From contig NZ_LMQM01000013.1 in NCBI RefSeq assembly GCF_001424145.1, positions 124,001-188,000 of the forward strand: a DNA stretch of 64,000 bases, read 5' to 3'. A program made the translations under genes and the position numbers. Numbering within the stretch: position 1 is the first letter of the stretch; every line of letters begins with the position of its first letter. Source of the stretch: Chryseobacterium sp. Leaf404. Lineage in GTDB: Bacteria; Bacteroidota; Bacteroidia; Flavobacteriales; Weeksellaceae. The notes below the pieces were generated by a model, which was not told the DNA's origin, searched no databases, and saw only the letters and a program-made list of their open reading frames with translations. Below, in pieces: positions 1 to 9,986 of the stretch.

Positions 1-634
1 CACTTATGGCAATTTCTTGTTTCAAAGTTTTCCCGAACTGCTCCAGACACGAATTGATAAAATTTGCACCCATAGAATCCGCCGTATCAAAACTCGCTTT
101 CAGCTGGTAATAATTCGGCATTTCCGCAGTCTTGTCGATGAGTTTTATATCTAAAATTCCACCGCCACGATTTCTCATGTTTACTGTGATGCTTTCTGTG
201 GCTTCAAACAGTTTCTTTTTTAAATTAAAATTAAAAAAATGCTGAAGCTTATGAGATTCTACATCAATGATAAAATGGGTATGACCCAATTTTTCTGTGT
301 TGATGATGGTTGTTTTAAAACCTCCCTTATCAATCCAGAATTTAGCAGCCTTGGAAGCCGCTGCAACCACCGAACTTTCTTCAACCGCCATCGGAAGGGC
401 AAATAATTTTCCGTCAATCAGGAAGTTTGGGGCAATTCCGTAAGGCATATAGAAATTTGAAATCGTGTTTTCAGAAAACTCGTCGTGAAGTTTCTGAAGA
501 TCAGTATTTCCGTTCCAGTATTGGTTTAATATATTCTGATATTCTGTATTTCCGTCAAGATATTCGGCAACGAGCCAATCGATTTTCCCTTGTTTTGTCA
601 ATTTAGAAAAACCTTCAACAGGTTTGTGATTCAT
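1..634 (-). CDS. mvaA: Hydroxymethylglutaryl-CoA reductase (class II type), C-terminus beyond window
   Basis: Interconverts HMG-CoA and mevalonate, the committing step of the mevalonate route to isoprenoids; known Flavobacteriia use this route. The minus-strand frame starts at ATG 632-634 (MNHKPVEGFSKL) and stays open for about 211 codons to the window edge. Residues 81-94 read PMAVEESSVVAAAS, the HMG-CoA reductase signature that includes the active-site glutamate; a Gly/Ala-rich context follows. The typical enzyme is about 430 residues, so roughly half is visible. The start is supported by the absence of an upstream in-frame extension with family character. Class II proteins are often called degradative, but in this group a biosynthetic role is more likely; that is inference. 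Confidence 0.88.
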   Translation of the reverse strand, partial: MNHKPVEGFSKLTKQGKIDWLVAEYLDGNTEYQNILNQYWNGNTDLQKLHDEFSENTISNFYMPYGIAPNFLIDGKLFALPMAVEESSVVAAASKAAKFWIDKGGFKTTIINTEKLGHTHFIIDVESHKLQHFFNFNLKKKLFEATESITVNMRNRGGGILDIKLIDKTAEMPNYYQLKASFDTADSMGANFINSCLEQFGKTLKQEIAIS

Positions 635-1055
635 AATAAAATGTTTATTTTTCAATGACTAAAATCATAGGTTTACGATTTCACTCATAAAATTAATGTG
701 TGTAAAGATAGTAAATTTGTTAGTCTAAAATGTGGATAAGTTCGACGTAAAACGGTTGATATTTATCAATTTTGGACTTACTTTTGAAGGTGAAATTAAA
801 CTGAAAAAGTTTTACCAAAAAGTTACAATAGCTTTAAGTTTAAATTATTGAGAATAGAAGTTCACAAAATGATATTATTATTTTTGATATAGAATTCCTA
901 AAAGCTTTTTTAAAAAAATTAGTTTGAATTTTTCTGAACAACTTCACAAAAATCAAAGACTTTCAAAAACTTATCTGAACTTTAAAACAGCATTAATCAA
1001 GCTTAATCTAAAATAGCTTTTGTGACTTTTGTGGTTAAATAAAATTTGCAGACAA
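635..1055. other. Intergenic stretch between divergent genes
   Basis: About 420 AT-rich bases separating the divergently transcribed HMG-CoA reductase and radical-SAM genes. It should hold both promoters. No convincing ORF, RNA gene or repeat was found. Confidence 0.5.
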
Positions 1056-2315
1056 ATGAATTTCGACAGAGTAAAAGAAAAACTGGAAATACTGGCTGAT
1101 GCTGCGAAATATGATGTTTCATGTTCATCAAGCGGTGGCTCACGAAAAAATAAAACTGGCGGCCTGGGCGACAGCTCTGCAAGTGGGATTTGCCATACCT
1201 ATACCGAAGACGGCCGATGTGTTTCTCTGCTTAAAATTCTGCTGACCAATCACTGTATTTACGATTGTGCCTACTGCGTTTCCCGAAGTTCAAATGATAT
1301 CAAAAGAGCAGCTTTTACGGTAGAAGAAGTGGTTGATTTAACCATTAATTTCTACCGCAGAAATTACATTGAAGGTTTATTTTTAAGTTCAGGAATTTTT
1401 AAAAATGCCGATACGACGATGGAAAGATTGGTACGTGTTGCAAAAAAACTTCGTTTGGAGGAAAATTTTAACGGTTATATTCATTTAAAATCAATTCCCG
1501 GAGCAAGTGACGAACTGATGAAAGAAGCAGCACTGTATGCAGACCGGTTGTCTATCAACATTGAAATTCCCACAGAAAGCGGTTTAAAATTGCTGGCTCC
1601 TGAGAAAAACCGTGAAGATATGCTGAACCCTATGAAGTATATTCAGGGTGGAATTACTCAGTATAAAGAAGAAAAGAAAATTTTCAGAAAAGTTCCGAAA
1701 TTTGCTCCGGCAGGTCAGTCTACGCAGATGATTGTGGGCGCTACGAATGAAAATGATTTGCAGATTATCAAAGTTGCTGATCATTTCTATAAAAATTACA
1801 GTTTAAAAAGAGTGTACTATTCCGGTTACGTTCCAGTTTTGGAGGACAACAGATTGCCGGCTTTAACGACAGCAGTTCCCATGCTTAGGGAAAACCGTTT
1901 GTATCAGTCGGATTGGTTGATGCGTTTCTACGGATTTAAAGCTGATGAAATCTTAGATCCGCACATGCCGTTTCTTGATTTGGAAGTTGACCCTAAACTG
2001 AGTTGGGCACTGAGACATCTTGATCAGTTTCCTGTCAATCTTCAGACCGCTGATTATCAAATGATTCTCAGAATTCCTGGAATCGGAGTAAAAACGGCAA
2101 AGAAAATTATTTCAGCAAGGCATTTTCAGGTTTTGACGATTGAGAATTTACAGAAATTAGGAGCAGCTGTAAACCGTGCGAAATATTTTATAGATTTTAA
2201 TGCCGGAAATATTTTCCTGAGACATTTAACAGATTTGAATTTAAAAAAACTGTTGGTTGGCGGAAGCACTTCTAAATTTCAGGATCAATTTTCGAAGCAG
2301 TTGACGTTGTTTTAA
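1056..2315 (+). CDS. Radical-SAM protein linked to DNA repair/modification (TIGR03916-like)
   Basis: A putative radical-SAM enzyme of the family co-occurring with a DUF4130/uracil-DNA-glycosylase-type partner. The protein (419 aa from ATG 1056) has a CX3CX2C cluster motif at C67, C71 and C74 (CIYDCAYC), for a 4Fe-4S cluster and SAM cleavage. Near residues 338-355 is a helix-hairpin-helix (RIPGIGVKTAKKI), a DNA-contacting element. A longer frame starting at TTG 1029 exists, but family members begin at MNFDRVKEKLEIL, so ATG 1056 is preferred. The DUF4130-type partner lies downstream after a short gene, which supports the pairing. The substrate is unknown; DNA repair is family-based inference. 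Confidence 0.88.
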   Translation: MNFDRVKEKLEILADAAKYDVSCSSSGGSRKNKTGGLGDSSASGICHTYTEDGRCVSLLKILLTNHCIYDCAYCVSRSSNDIKRAAFTVEEVVDLTINFYRRNYIEGLFLSSGIFKNADTTMERLVRVAKKLRLEENFNGYIHLKSIPGASDELMKEAALYADRLSINIEIPTESGLKLLAPEKNREDMLNPMKYIQGGITQYKEEKKIFRKVPKFAPAGQSTQMIVGATNENDLQIIKVADHFYKNYSLKRVYYSGYVPVLEDNRLPALTTAVPMLRENRLYQSDWLMRFYGFKADEILDPHMPFLDLEVDPKLSWALRHLDQFPVNLQTADYQMILRIPGIGVKTAKKIISARHFQVLTIENLQKLGAAVNRAKYFIDFNAGNIFLRHLTDLNLKKLLVGGSTSKFQDQFSKQLTLF

Positions 2316-2317
2316 TT

Positions 2318-2749
2318 ATGAAAACTCAAAAGGCATCAAAATACGATGAGCAGAAAAATAGAGAGATTGACGAAGCTGTCTCCAGATTCTCTCAACATTT
2401 AATGTCAAACTCTAAGTGGAGTCGATTGATAAATGACTTTGTGGAAAACGCTGATTACTTCAAGAAAATTCAATTCAAAAAAGTTCAAAATAATATTATC
2501 GGAGAATTATTCATCAATGAAAAAAGTACTTTTGAATTTGATTATTGGCAGAACGGATTTGAAGGAAATAATTCTTTAGGTGGCTGGCTTGAATACAGAG
2601 AAATTGAATATTTGATTTTTCCAAAAATTGTCAGTTCTGAAAACGATATTCAAGATTTAAATCAAATAAAATCAATTATCAAAAAAAACGGACAGTTTGA
2701 TATAGAAATCAATCACGTTGAATTAAAATTGATTTGTTATAAAATTTAA
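2318..2749 (+). CDS. Small hypothetical protein, possibly DUF6678-like
   Basis: A 143-residue soluble protein starting 2 bases after the stop of the radical-SAM gene, so probably translationally coupled with it. No signal peptide or membrane segment is visible. The central pattern SNSKWSRLI ... FEFDYWQNGFEG ... WLEYREIEYL resembles the layout I remember for DUF6678 proteins (N-T-K-W motif, then an aromatic acidic centre and a final iEW/iEYL block), but I cannot verify this by search. No catalytic motif is recognised. The coding potential is convincing because codon use matches the neighbours and no competing frame is open. Confidence 0.6.
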   Translation: MKTQKASKYDEQKNREIDEAVSRFSQHLMSNSKWSRLINDFVENADYFKKIQFKKVQNNIIGELFINEKSTFEFDYWQNGFEGNNSLGGWLEYREIEYLIFPKIVSSENDIQDLNQIKSIIKKNGQFDIEINHVELKLICYKI

Positions 2750-2796
2750 AATAAAAAGATTTTTTTCCCGCATTATTTCTAAAGACAAACATTGCC

Positions 2797-2876
2797 TTTG
2801 TCATCCTGAAAGGATCTCAATCTGTAAATAAAATCATTTCTCTAGTACTATGCTTAGATGCTTTCAGCATGACAAA
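2797..2876. repeat. Interspersed inverted-repeat element
   Basis: Two 21-base arms, 2797-2817 (TTTGTCATCCTGAAAGGATCT less one base in print) and 2856-2876, are reverse complements with two mismatches, separated by 38 bases. The TGTCATCCTGAAAGGATCT core is a widely dispersed intergenic element in Flavobacteriia from memory. It could fold as a long hairpin in RNA; no gene overlaps it. Confidence 0.7.
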
Positions 2877-2947
2877 CTGATGAAAAATACTTTAAAATTA
2901 TTATATTTTTCAAATTATCCCATTTCCAAATTTTCAAATTAAAGATA

Positions 2948-3706
2948 ATGACCACCCTCCTCTACGACGGCAGTTTCGACGGACTTTTCACAGCAATATT
3001 CGAGATTTTTGAATATAAATTTAAAGACGTGGAAATCGTAAGCAAAGAAAGATTTCATCAGGAAAATATTTTTGCAGAAATTCATGAGGTGATTACTCAG
3101 GAGCAAAAATCTGAAAGGGTGTTGGTTAAAGTGGAAGAGAACATCGGCAAATCTGGAATCCATGATTTATTGAGAGTTTTCTTGTCGGAGGAGGCAGATT
3201 TGGAACAGGTGATTTTATCTGCAGTTCGGCAATCGATTCAGTATCCAAAAGAAAATATTCTTCAGAATTATGCACATCCCGATATTTTGAGAATCGCCAA
3301 AATCTGTAAATCGGTAAGGAGAGAAAGACATCGGATGACCGCTTTTGTTAGATTCGAAAAAATGCAGGATGAAGTTTTTTTTGCGAAAATAGATCCGGAT
3401 TTTAATGTTTTACCTTTAATCAGAAATCATTTTAAAAACCGTTATCAGGACCAGAAATGGATGATCTATGATTTAAAACGCAATTACGGACTTCTGTATG
3501 ATCTGGAAAGCTGCGAATTCTTTTATCCTGATGAGAAAATTAACTTACAAAAGTATCAGGAGAAGTTCCACGATGAAGAAAATCAATACCAAAAACTGTG
3601 GCAACGGTATTTTTTTAAAACCAACATTGTGGAAAGAAAAAATCTAAAACTGCATATTCAGCATGTACCAAAAAGGTACTGGAAATATTTGACTGAAAAG
3701 CATTAA
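2948..3706 (+). CDS. DUF4130 / TIGR03915-type putative DNA repair protein
   Basis: A 252-residue protein opening with MTTLLYDGSFDGLFTAIFEI, the hallmark N-terminus of the TIGR03915 DNA-metabolism family, which in other bacteria is fused to or paired with a uracil-DNA-glycosylase domain. Here only the DUF4130-like part is present; no glycosylase extension exists. It sits downstream of its usual radical-SAM partner, separated by a 143-aa gene and a repeat element. Charged, soluble, no signal peptide. The biochemical function is not established; the co-occurrence with the radical-SAM gene is the main functional clue. Confidence 0.85.
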   Translation: MTTLLYDGSFDGLFTAIFEIFEYKFKDVEIVSKERFHQENIFAEIHEVITQEQKSERVLVKVEENIGKSGIHDLLRVFLSEEADLEQVILSAVRQSIQYPKENILQNYAHPDILRIAKICKSVRRERHRMTAFVRFEKMQDEVFFAKIDPDFNVLPLIRNHFKNRYQDQKWMIYDLKRNYGLLYDLESCEFFYPDEKINLQKYQEKFHDEENQYQKLWQRYFFKTNIVERKNLKLHIQHVPKRYWKYLTEKH

Positions 3707-3875
3707 TTTCCGCACAGATCTCACAGATTTCTGCACATTATTTTAAAATTTTTTAAAATAATCCAACCGTAAATGACCGAAATTCGTAAGACCGCTTTAA
3801 TAATTCAAACTTAAACCATCTGAAAATTCCCTCATTATTCCGCTCCACTTGCCTCTTTCTGCTTTAAAACCGGCG

Positions 3876-3978
3876 CTTTTAACTTGTCTCTTGTGACTTT
3901 TAACCTGGCTCTTTTTTACTTTTAACTTGGCTCTTTTTCCTTTTAACCTGGCTCTTTTTCCTTTTTACCAGTCTCTTG
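3876..3978. repeat. Imperfect 21-22 bp tandem repeat upstream of pfkA
   Basis: Five consecutive units start at 3876, 3897, 3919, 3940 and 3961, each close to CTTTTAACCTGGCTCTTTTT. The last is diverged. They lie in the 368-base gap before pfkA, about 70 bases upstream of its promoter box. No gene is seen in the gap. Confidence 0.8.
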
Positions 3979-4046
3979 ATAAAAAGCAGGATACCAAAGG
4001 ATGAAAAGTATTAAGAAGATACTGCTGTTATCTGAACTTGTTTTTG

Positions 4047-4054
4047 TAAATTTG
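4047..4054 (+). promoter_or_regulatory. pfkA promoter -7 box
   Basis: TAAATTTG matches the Bacteroidota -7 consensus TAnnTTTG and ends 20 bases before the pfkA ATG. The -33 element is not clear. Confidence 0.55.
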
Positions 4055-4074
4055 TGTTTGAAATTTTTTATTAA

Positions 4075-5061
4075 ATGAAAGAAAGTGCTGTAAAAAAAAT
4101 TGCAGTTCTTACCTCAGGAGGTGACTCTCCGGGGATGAACGCAGCATTAAGAGCAGTAGTGAGAACTGCAAACTATTATAAAATTGAATGCTATGGAGTG
4201 CGGGAAGGCTACAATGGTCTTATTCATAACGATTTCCTTAAAATGGGACCCCGTTCTGTAAAAAATATAATCAACCAGGGTGGAACTATCCTAAAATCTG
4301 CCCGTTCAAAAGAGTTTATGACCAAAGAAGGCCGCCAGAAGGCCTATGACAATTGCGTGCAGCACGGGATTGAGGCTTTGGTATGCATCGGCGGCGACGG
4401 AACTTTCACAGGAGCAAAAATCTTCAACGAAGAATTCGGCATCAGAACCATCGGAGTTCCGGGAACTATTGATAATGATATTTTCGGGACAGATAATACG
4501 ATTGGTTACGACACTGCATTAAATACCGCAATGGACGCGATTGATAAAATCCGTGATACAGCAACATCACACAACAGGGTTTTCTTTGTGGAGGTAATGG
4601 GACGTGATGCAGGATTTATCGCCTTAAACAGCGGTCTTGCAACAGGGGCTTTAGACATTCTTATCCCTGAAAAGAAAGACAGTATGGAAGATCTTTTTGC
4701 CAACTTCAGAAAGGCCGAAAAGACAGGTAAAGCTTCCAGTATTGTAGTAGTGGCTGAAGGTGAAGAGCTCGCCAATATCTACGAACTTGCAGAGCAGACC
4801 AAAAAAGAATTTCCGGATTATGATATCCGTGTGGCGATTTTGGGTCACATACAGAGAGGTGGCTCGCCAAGCTGTGCAGACAGGGTTTTGGCAAGCAGAC
4901 TTGGTTTCGGCGCGGTGGTAGGTTTAATGGAAGGTCAGACGAATGTAATGGCAGGAATGCGTTCCAACGACATCGTGTACACACCTATCGAAGAAGCTAT
5001 TAAAAAACACAACGAAATTAATAAAGATCTTTTGTTAATTTCAGAAATCTTATCAATCTAA
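4075..5061 (+). CDS. pfkA: ATP-dependent 6-phosphofructokinase
   Basis: Phosphorylates fructose 6-phosphate to fructose 1,6-bisphosphate, the committing step of glycolysis, in the cytoplasm. The 328-residue length is typical of bacterial PfkA. The N-terminal TSGGDSPGMNAALRA loop binds ATP, GGDGTFTGA follows at about residue 104, and GTIDNDI carries the catalytic Asp of the PGTIDND motif. HIQRGGSPSC near residue 259 is the PFK signature that contacts substrate. The gene is followed after 32 bases by gapA on the same strand, giving a glycolytic pair, with a terminator only after gapA. A promoter box lies just upstream. Confidence 0.97.
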   Translation: MKESAVKKIAVLTSGGDSPGMNAALRAVVRTANYYKIECYGVREGYNGLIHNDFLKMGPRSVKNIINQGGTILKSARSKEFMTKEGRQKAYDNCVQHGIEALVCIGGDGTFTGAKIFNEEFGIRTIGVPGTIDNDIFGTDNTIGYDTALNTAMDAIDKIRDTATSHNRVFFVEVMGRDAGFIALNSGLATGALDILIPEKKDSMEDLFANFRKAEKTGKASSIVVVAEGEELANIYELAEQTKKEFPDYDIRVAILGHIQRGGSPSCADRVLASRLGFGAVVGLMEGQTNVMAGMRSNDIVYTPIEEAIKKHNEINKDLLLISEILSI

Positions 5062-5081
5062 TATTCTAAATAATTAATTAA

Positions 5082-6098
<1,017 letters not shown>

Positions 6099-6124
6099 TT
6101 GATAAAAGATAACCGATACATAAT

Positions 6125-6152
6125 AAAACCTTCCTTGTGGGAGGTTTTTTTT
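6125..6152 (+). terminator. Intrinsic terminator after gapA
   Basis: Stem AAAACCTTCC / GGGAGGTTTT around a TTGT loop with a following T run, 26 bases after the gapA stop. Confidence 0.85.
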
Positions 6153-6350
6153 GTGCATAAAAAAAACCACTTATCTGTTTGAAAGTGGCTCAACTGAAGG
6201 GTTTCTTCTTCTTTCTTTTCATCACCGGTGCTATTACCTTCCCGTTTTAAAGCTTTATGAGATACAATATAAACTTTAAAACTAAGTCCATCATCAAGAT
6301 AGAGTTTTCATGATTATCGTTATACAAAAGTTGGAAATTATTTAATATAA

Positions 6351-6376
6351 AAAAATACCACTTTTGGGGTATTTTT
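6351..6376 (+). other. Hairpin upstream of the luxR-type gene
   Basis: AAAAATACC (6351-6359) pairs with GGTATTTTT (6368-6376) around ACTTTTGG. It lies in the 314-base gap between gapA and the regulator gene, 37 bases before that gene's ATG. It may be a terminator for upstream transcription or a leader structure. Nothing else is seen in the gap except a weak CCACTT/AAGTGG stem near 6168-6188. Confidence 0.5.
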
Positions 6377-6412
6377 AACAAATTTTAAGTATTTTAGATT
6401 AAAATCTTACGA

Positions 6413-7186
6413 ATGGAAAATCCTGAGGATAAACATCTGCTGTCGGAAATTTGGGAAAGATTCGCTGTACCTAATCAAACTAAAGCACCCGAAAAGCCTT
6501 TTATAGAAAAGATTATCGGCGAAATGTTTTCCATTGGGAATTTTTATTATTATGTGATTAATTTCGCAGACTCCACAATTTCTCATCATCACAAAAATAT
6601 TCTCAAGATACATGGGCTTTCAGAATTGCCTTTACACCTGAGCGAAATACTCAGTCTTATTCATCCTGATGATATTTCGTTCGTTTTAAAAGCAGAAAAT
6701 ATTGTTGTTGATAAAATCAAACAGATTGGTGTTGAGCACCAGCTTTTACTTAAGCCAAGCTACTGTTTCAGGATGAAAACCAAAAAAGGAAAATATGAAT
6801 TATTTCATCATCAGGCGATTCACACGTTGATGGACGAAAGCAACCGTCTCTATCAGGCGATTAACATCCACACCAATATTCAGCATATAACACCACAAAA
6901 CCCGTACACCGTTTTAATTACAGGAATAAGCCCGAGAAAAGATTTTCATCAGTTTACGGTGCAGCCTGTTGAAGATAAAGACGCTCTTAATATTCCCAAA
7001 TTAACCAGCAGAGAAACGGAAATTTTAGTTTTAATCGCCAAAGGATATTCCGGAGCAGAGATTTCAAAAATGCTGATTCTATCTGAACATACCATCCGCA
7101 CCCACAGAAAAAACATCCTGCGGAAAACAGAATCAAGAAACTGTAAAGAGCTGATTAAAAAAGCATTTGAATGGGGAATGATTTGA
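6413..7186 (+). CDS. PAS-like sensor with LuxR-type HTH, transcriptional regulator
   Basis: A 257-residue cytoplasmic regulator. Residues about 35-165 have the composition and spacing of a PAS fold (YYVINFADSTISHHHKNILKIHG, LIHPDD, then a long beta stretch); LIHPDD is a frequent PAS motif. Residues about 193-257 form a LuxR/GerE helix-turn-helix: LTSRETEILVLIAKGYSGAEISK followed by SEHTIRTHRKNILRK. This two-part layout recurs in Flavobacteriia as orphan regulators. There is no receiver domain, so it is not a classical response regulator. Monocistronic; target genes unknown. Confidence 0.85.
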   Translation: MENPEDKHLLSEIWERFAVPNQTKAPEKPFIEKIIGEMFSIGNFYYYVINFADSTISHHHKNILKIHGLSELPLHLSEILSLIHPDDISFVLKAENIVVDKIKQIGVEHQLLLKPSYCFRMKTKKGKYELFHHQAIHTLMDESNRLYQAINIHTNIQHITPQNPYTVLITGISPRKDFHQFTVQPVEDKDALNIPKLTSRETEILVLIAKGYSGAEISKMLILSEHTIRTHRKNILRKTESRNCKELIKKAFEWGMI

Positions 7187-7223
7187 AATGGGTAATGGGC
7201 AATTTTATAATTTATAAATGATA

Positions 7224-7284
7224 ATTGATGATTGATGATTGATGATATTAAATTTTAAATCTTGAATCTTGAATCTCAAATCAC
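7224..7284. repeat. Short heptamer tandem repeats
   Basis: ATTGATG is repeated three times at 7224-7244, then TTGAATC twice near 7261-7275 followed by the related TCAAATC. All have a period of 7. They belong to the heptamer-phased family seen elsewhere in this window. Confidence 0.65.
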
Positions 7285-7336
7285 CTGACAAATCTCACGA
7301 AGGCTCTCGTTAAAAAATTCCTTAACTTTATCCTGA

Positions 7337-8533
7337 ATGGAAAAGCAGATTTTACAGCCGAGATATAAAGATTCCAAACATTTTAAGGACTTCTGGAAAA
7401 CAGGAAACGGGAAACAACTGACTGATTTTTCCGGAGCTGAACTCAGCTTTAAAGATTTTGCTCAATTTTCAAAATATTTTTATCATGTTGATGAAATCGG
7501 CGATCAGGTGGTGAGAGAAGTTTATCTTAAAAAAAGCTATCCCGAAGCTTCTCGAGAAATTGAAAGTTACATCAGAGATGGCGTTTCAGAAAATGATGCA
7601 GTTCCCGAAAGTGTAAAAAAACTTTTCCGGCAAACCCAAGCCCTACCCGATTGGCTGGATTTGAATTTAATAAAGAAAGGTGCCGAACTCTGCATGAGAG
7701 CCAATCTTGATTCTTTGATTTCGCTCAGAGATTACTGCCTTATCGGCGGCTATGATTATGCTTACCTCAACAAACCTCTAATTGCCACGGAAGCCCTCAA
7801 AAAAGGTGCTGTAAAAAGACTTTCAGAAACACTGGATTTTTGGGTGAATGTTACCCGGTACGACGCTTTGGAAGTTCATAAAAAAGGGTATGAATTTGCC
7901 ATTAAAACCAGATTAATACATTCCTACGCAAGACTTTCAATCAGGAAACATTATAAAAACTGGGACACAGAAAACTGGGGCGAACCCATCAATTCCTGGG
8001 ATATGATGGCAACCTATATCGGTTTCAGTCTGGTTTTTATGCACAGTCTCAAAAAATTAGGAAATACTATTTCTGAAGAGGAAGAAAAAGGTCATTTTCA
8101 CCTCTGGAAATACGTCGGGTATCTGTTGGGAATTCCCGTTGAACTTCTTCCGAACAACAAAAAACAGGCGACAGAGTATTTTTATCTGTGGACCTCCGTT
8201 CAGCCATCTTCAGACAAAGATTCGGTTTTGCTGGCTCACTCTCTGTTGAATGAATCTTTGGAAAATCCGATTTTAAAATATGAATTTCAGAGAAAAAATC
8301 TGAGATACCTGCACATTTGCTGTACATGGTATCTATTAGGTGAAGACGTTTGCAAAAGACTAAAGATTCCCGAAGTGCCTTTCAGAAAAGGGTTTCCGGT
8401 GACGAAGAAAATACTCAACAAAATCTATGATTCTACTGTGAGCCGAGAAGCGAGAATTAAAAAAGGAAATAAAGATCAGATGAAAGTTTTGGAGGATTAT
8501 TTGAACATAACCCAGAATTCAAATTTTCACTAA
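7337..8533 (+). CDS. MpaB/DUF2236-family oxygenase-like protein
   Basis: A 398-residue protein resembling the oxygenase MpaB / latex-clearing (DUF2236) family of b-type haem-binding proteins. Visible family features are the block RDYCLIGGYDYAYLNKPLIATEALKKGAVKRLSET at residues about 133-167, a later MMATYIGFSLVFMHSLKK helix and the WKYVGYLLGIPVELLP block, with conserved Arg/His positions (H249-type region before WKYVGY) that in homologues surround haem. No signal peptide is evident. The natural substrate is unknown. It is flanked by intergenic repeats on both sides and appears to be transcribed alone. Confidence 0.72.
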   Translation: MEKQILQPRYKDSKHFKDFWKTGNGKQLTDFSGAELSFKDFAQFSKYFYHVDEIGDQVVREVYLKKSYPEASREIESYIRDGVSENDAVPESVKKLFRQTQALPDWLDLNLIKKGAELCMRANLDSLISLRDYCLIGGYDYAYLNKPLIATEALKKGAVKRLSETLDFWVNVTRYDALEVHKKGYEFAIKTRLIHSYARLSIRKHYKNWDTENWGEPINSWDMMATYIGFSLVFMHSLKKLGNTISEEEEKGHFHLWKYVGYLLGIPVELLPNNKKQATEYFYLWTSVQPSSDKDSVLLAHSLLNESLENPILKYEFQRKNLRYLHICCTWYLLGEDVCKRLKIPEVPFRKGFPVTKKILNKIYDSTVSREARIKKGNKDQMKVLEDYLNITQNSNFH

Positions 8534-8543
8534 TTTTTTCAGG

Positions 8544-8634
8544 AGCTTAATCCCGCTTTCTGCTATATCTTTTTCACCAGCGCATTTTTTCAAAGCCAAT
8601 CCAGAAAAAGGATGCCGCGACAATCGGGGCTAGT
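8544..8634 (+). repeat. Dispersed ~90-bp intergenic element, copy 1
   Basis: AGCTTAATCCCGCTTTCTGC followed by CTATATCTTTTT and ending AAAAAGGATGCCGCGACAAT-CGGGGCTAG. It shares its ends and layout with the element at 12041-12134; the middle differs. CCCGC near the left end can pair with CGGGG near the right end. The rest of the gap before recA is AT-rich and without a gene. Confidence 0.7.
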
Positions 8635-8798
8635 TACCAATGCCTTTTCAGGAACAAAGTATTACACTTAAACAAATGGTACCAACATGAAAGATGAGTC
8701 AGAAAAAGTTTGATTGGGTTTTAAAATTTTATCATTTTTTTAACGCTAAAAACAATTTTCAGAAACAAAATATATTAGCTTTTAAACTTAAAATTATG

Positions 8799-8806
8799 TA
8801 ATTTTG
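8799..8806 (+). promoter_or_regulatory. recA promoter -7 box
   Basis: TAATTTTG matches TAnnTTTG, 20 bases before the recA ATG. No SOS-type operator was recognised. Confidence 0.5.
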
Positions 8807-8826
8807 ATAAATTATTTTAATACGAT

Positions 8827-9834
8827 ATGAGCAACATAGATGATAAGAAAAAAGCACTGGCGCTGGTGCTTGATAAATTAGATAAAACATACGGAAAAGG
8901 AACTGTAATGACGTTGGGAGACAGTGCAATAGACACTACCATCGAAGTTATTCCTTCCGGATCATTAGGTTTAGACATCGCTTTGGGCGTTGGCGGATAT
9001 CCAAGAGGAAGAATTATTGAAATCTACGGACCTGAATCTTCAGGTAAAACAACCTTAACTTTACACGCCATCGCAGAAGCTCAAAAAGCTGGCGGAATAG
9101 CAGCATTTATCGATGCCGAGCATGCTTTCGACAGAGGCTATGCTGGGAAACTGGGAATCGATCTTGAAAACCTGATTATTTCTCAGCCGGACAACGGTGA
9201 GCAGGCTTTGGAAATTGCCGATAACTTAATCCGTTCTGGTGCAATCGACATTGTAGTAATTGACTCAGTAGCTGCATTGACCCCAAAAGCGGAAATTGAA
9301 GGCGAAATGGGTGATTCTAAAATGGGTCTTCATGCAAGATTGATGTCTCAGGCTTTGAGAAAATTAACAGCAACAATTTCCAGAACAAAATGTACCGTAA
9401 TTTTCATCAACCAGTTGAGAGAAAAAATCGGTGTAATGTTCGGAAATCCTGAAACCACAACAGGTGGTAACGCTTTGAAATTTTACGCTTCTGTAAGAGT
9501 AGACATCAGAAAAGCATCTGCACCGATTAAAAATGGCGACGAAGCTGTTGGTAGCCGTGTGAAAGTGAAAATTGTGAAAAACAAAGTAGCTCCACCTTTC
9601 AAAATGGCAGAATTTGACATTATGTATGGTGAAGGCGTTTCAAAAACTGGAGAGATCCTGGATACTGCAGTAGATATGGGAATTGTGAAGAAAAGCGGTT
9701 CTTGGTTCAGCTACGGTGAGACTAAGCTTGGTCAGGGTCGTGACGGTGTGAGAGATTTGTTGAAAGACAATCCGGAACTTGCTGAAGAGCTTGAAAACAA
9801 AGTAAAAGAAGAGATCATCAACAAGAAAAACTAA
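8827..9834 (+). CDS. recA: Recombinase A
   Basis: DNA-strand exchange protein and SOS coprotease. The 335-residue length is normal. Walker [10 protein letters not shown] lies at about residues 65-73, [10 protein letters not shown] (Walker B) near 139, and the L2 loop region [31 protein letters not shown] is intact. Transcribed alone, with an upstream TAATTTTG box and a terminator downstream. Nothing unusual; no intein or frameshift. Confidence 0.98.
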   Translation: MSNIDDKKKALALVLDKLDKTYGKGTVMTLGDSAIDTTIEVIPSGSLGLDIALGVGGYPRGRIIEIYGPESSGKTTLTLHAIAEAQKAGGIAAFIDAEHAFDRGYAGKLGIDLENLIISQPDNGEQALEIADNLIRSGAIDIVVIDSVAALTPKAEIEGEMGDSKMGLHARLMSQALRKLTATISRTKCTVIFINQLREKIGVMFGNPETTTGGNALKFYASVRVDIRKASAPIKNGDEAVGSRVKVKIVKNKVAPPFKMAEFDIMYGEGVSKTGEILDTAVDMGIVKKSGSWFSYGETKLGQGRDGVRDLLKDNPELAEELENKVKEEIINKKN

Positions 9835-9855
9835 TTTGTTGATTTGAAATACAGA

Positions 9856-9880
9856 AGGCAGCTGAGAGGCTGTCTTTTTT
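9856..9880 (+). terminator. Intrinsic terminator after recA
   Basis: AGGCAGC (9856-9862) pairs with GCTGTCT (9869-9875, one G-T pair), loop TGAGAG, followed by a T run. Confidence 0.8.
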
Positions 9881-9986
9881 GTTTTTAAACAAAACCTCTT
9901 ATTCAGGATAAAAATGCCAATCTGTCACTTTCTCTTCAATGGTATTTCTTTTGAGAACTTAAAATCAAATTTAAAAATCCCTAAAA

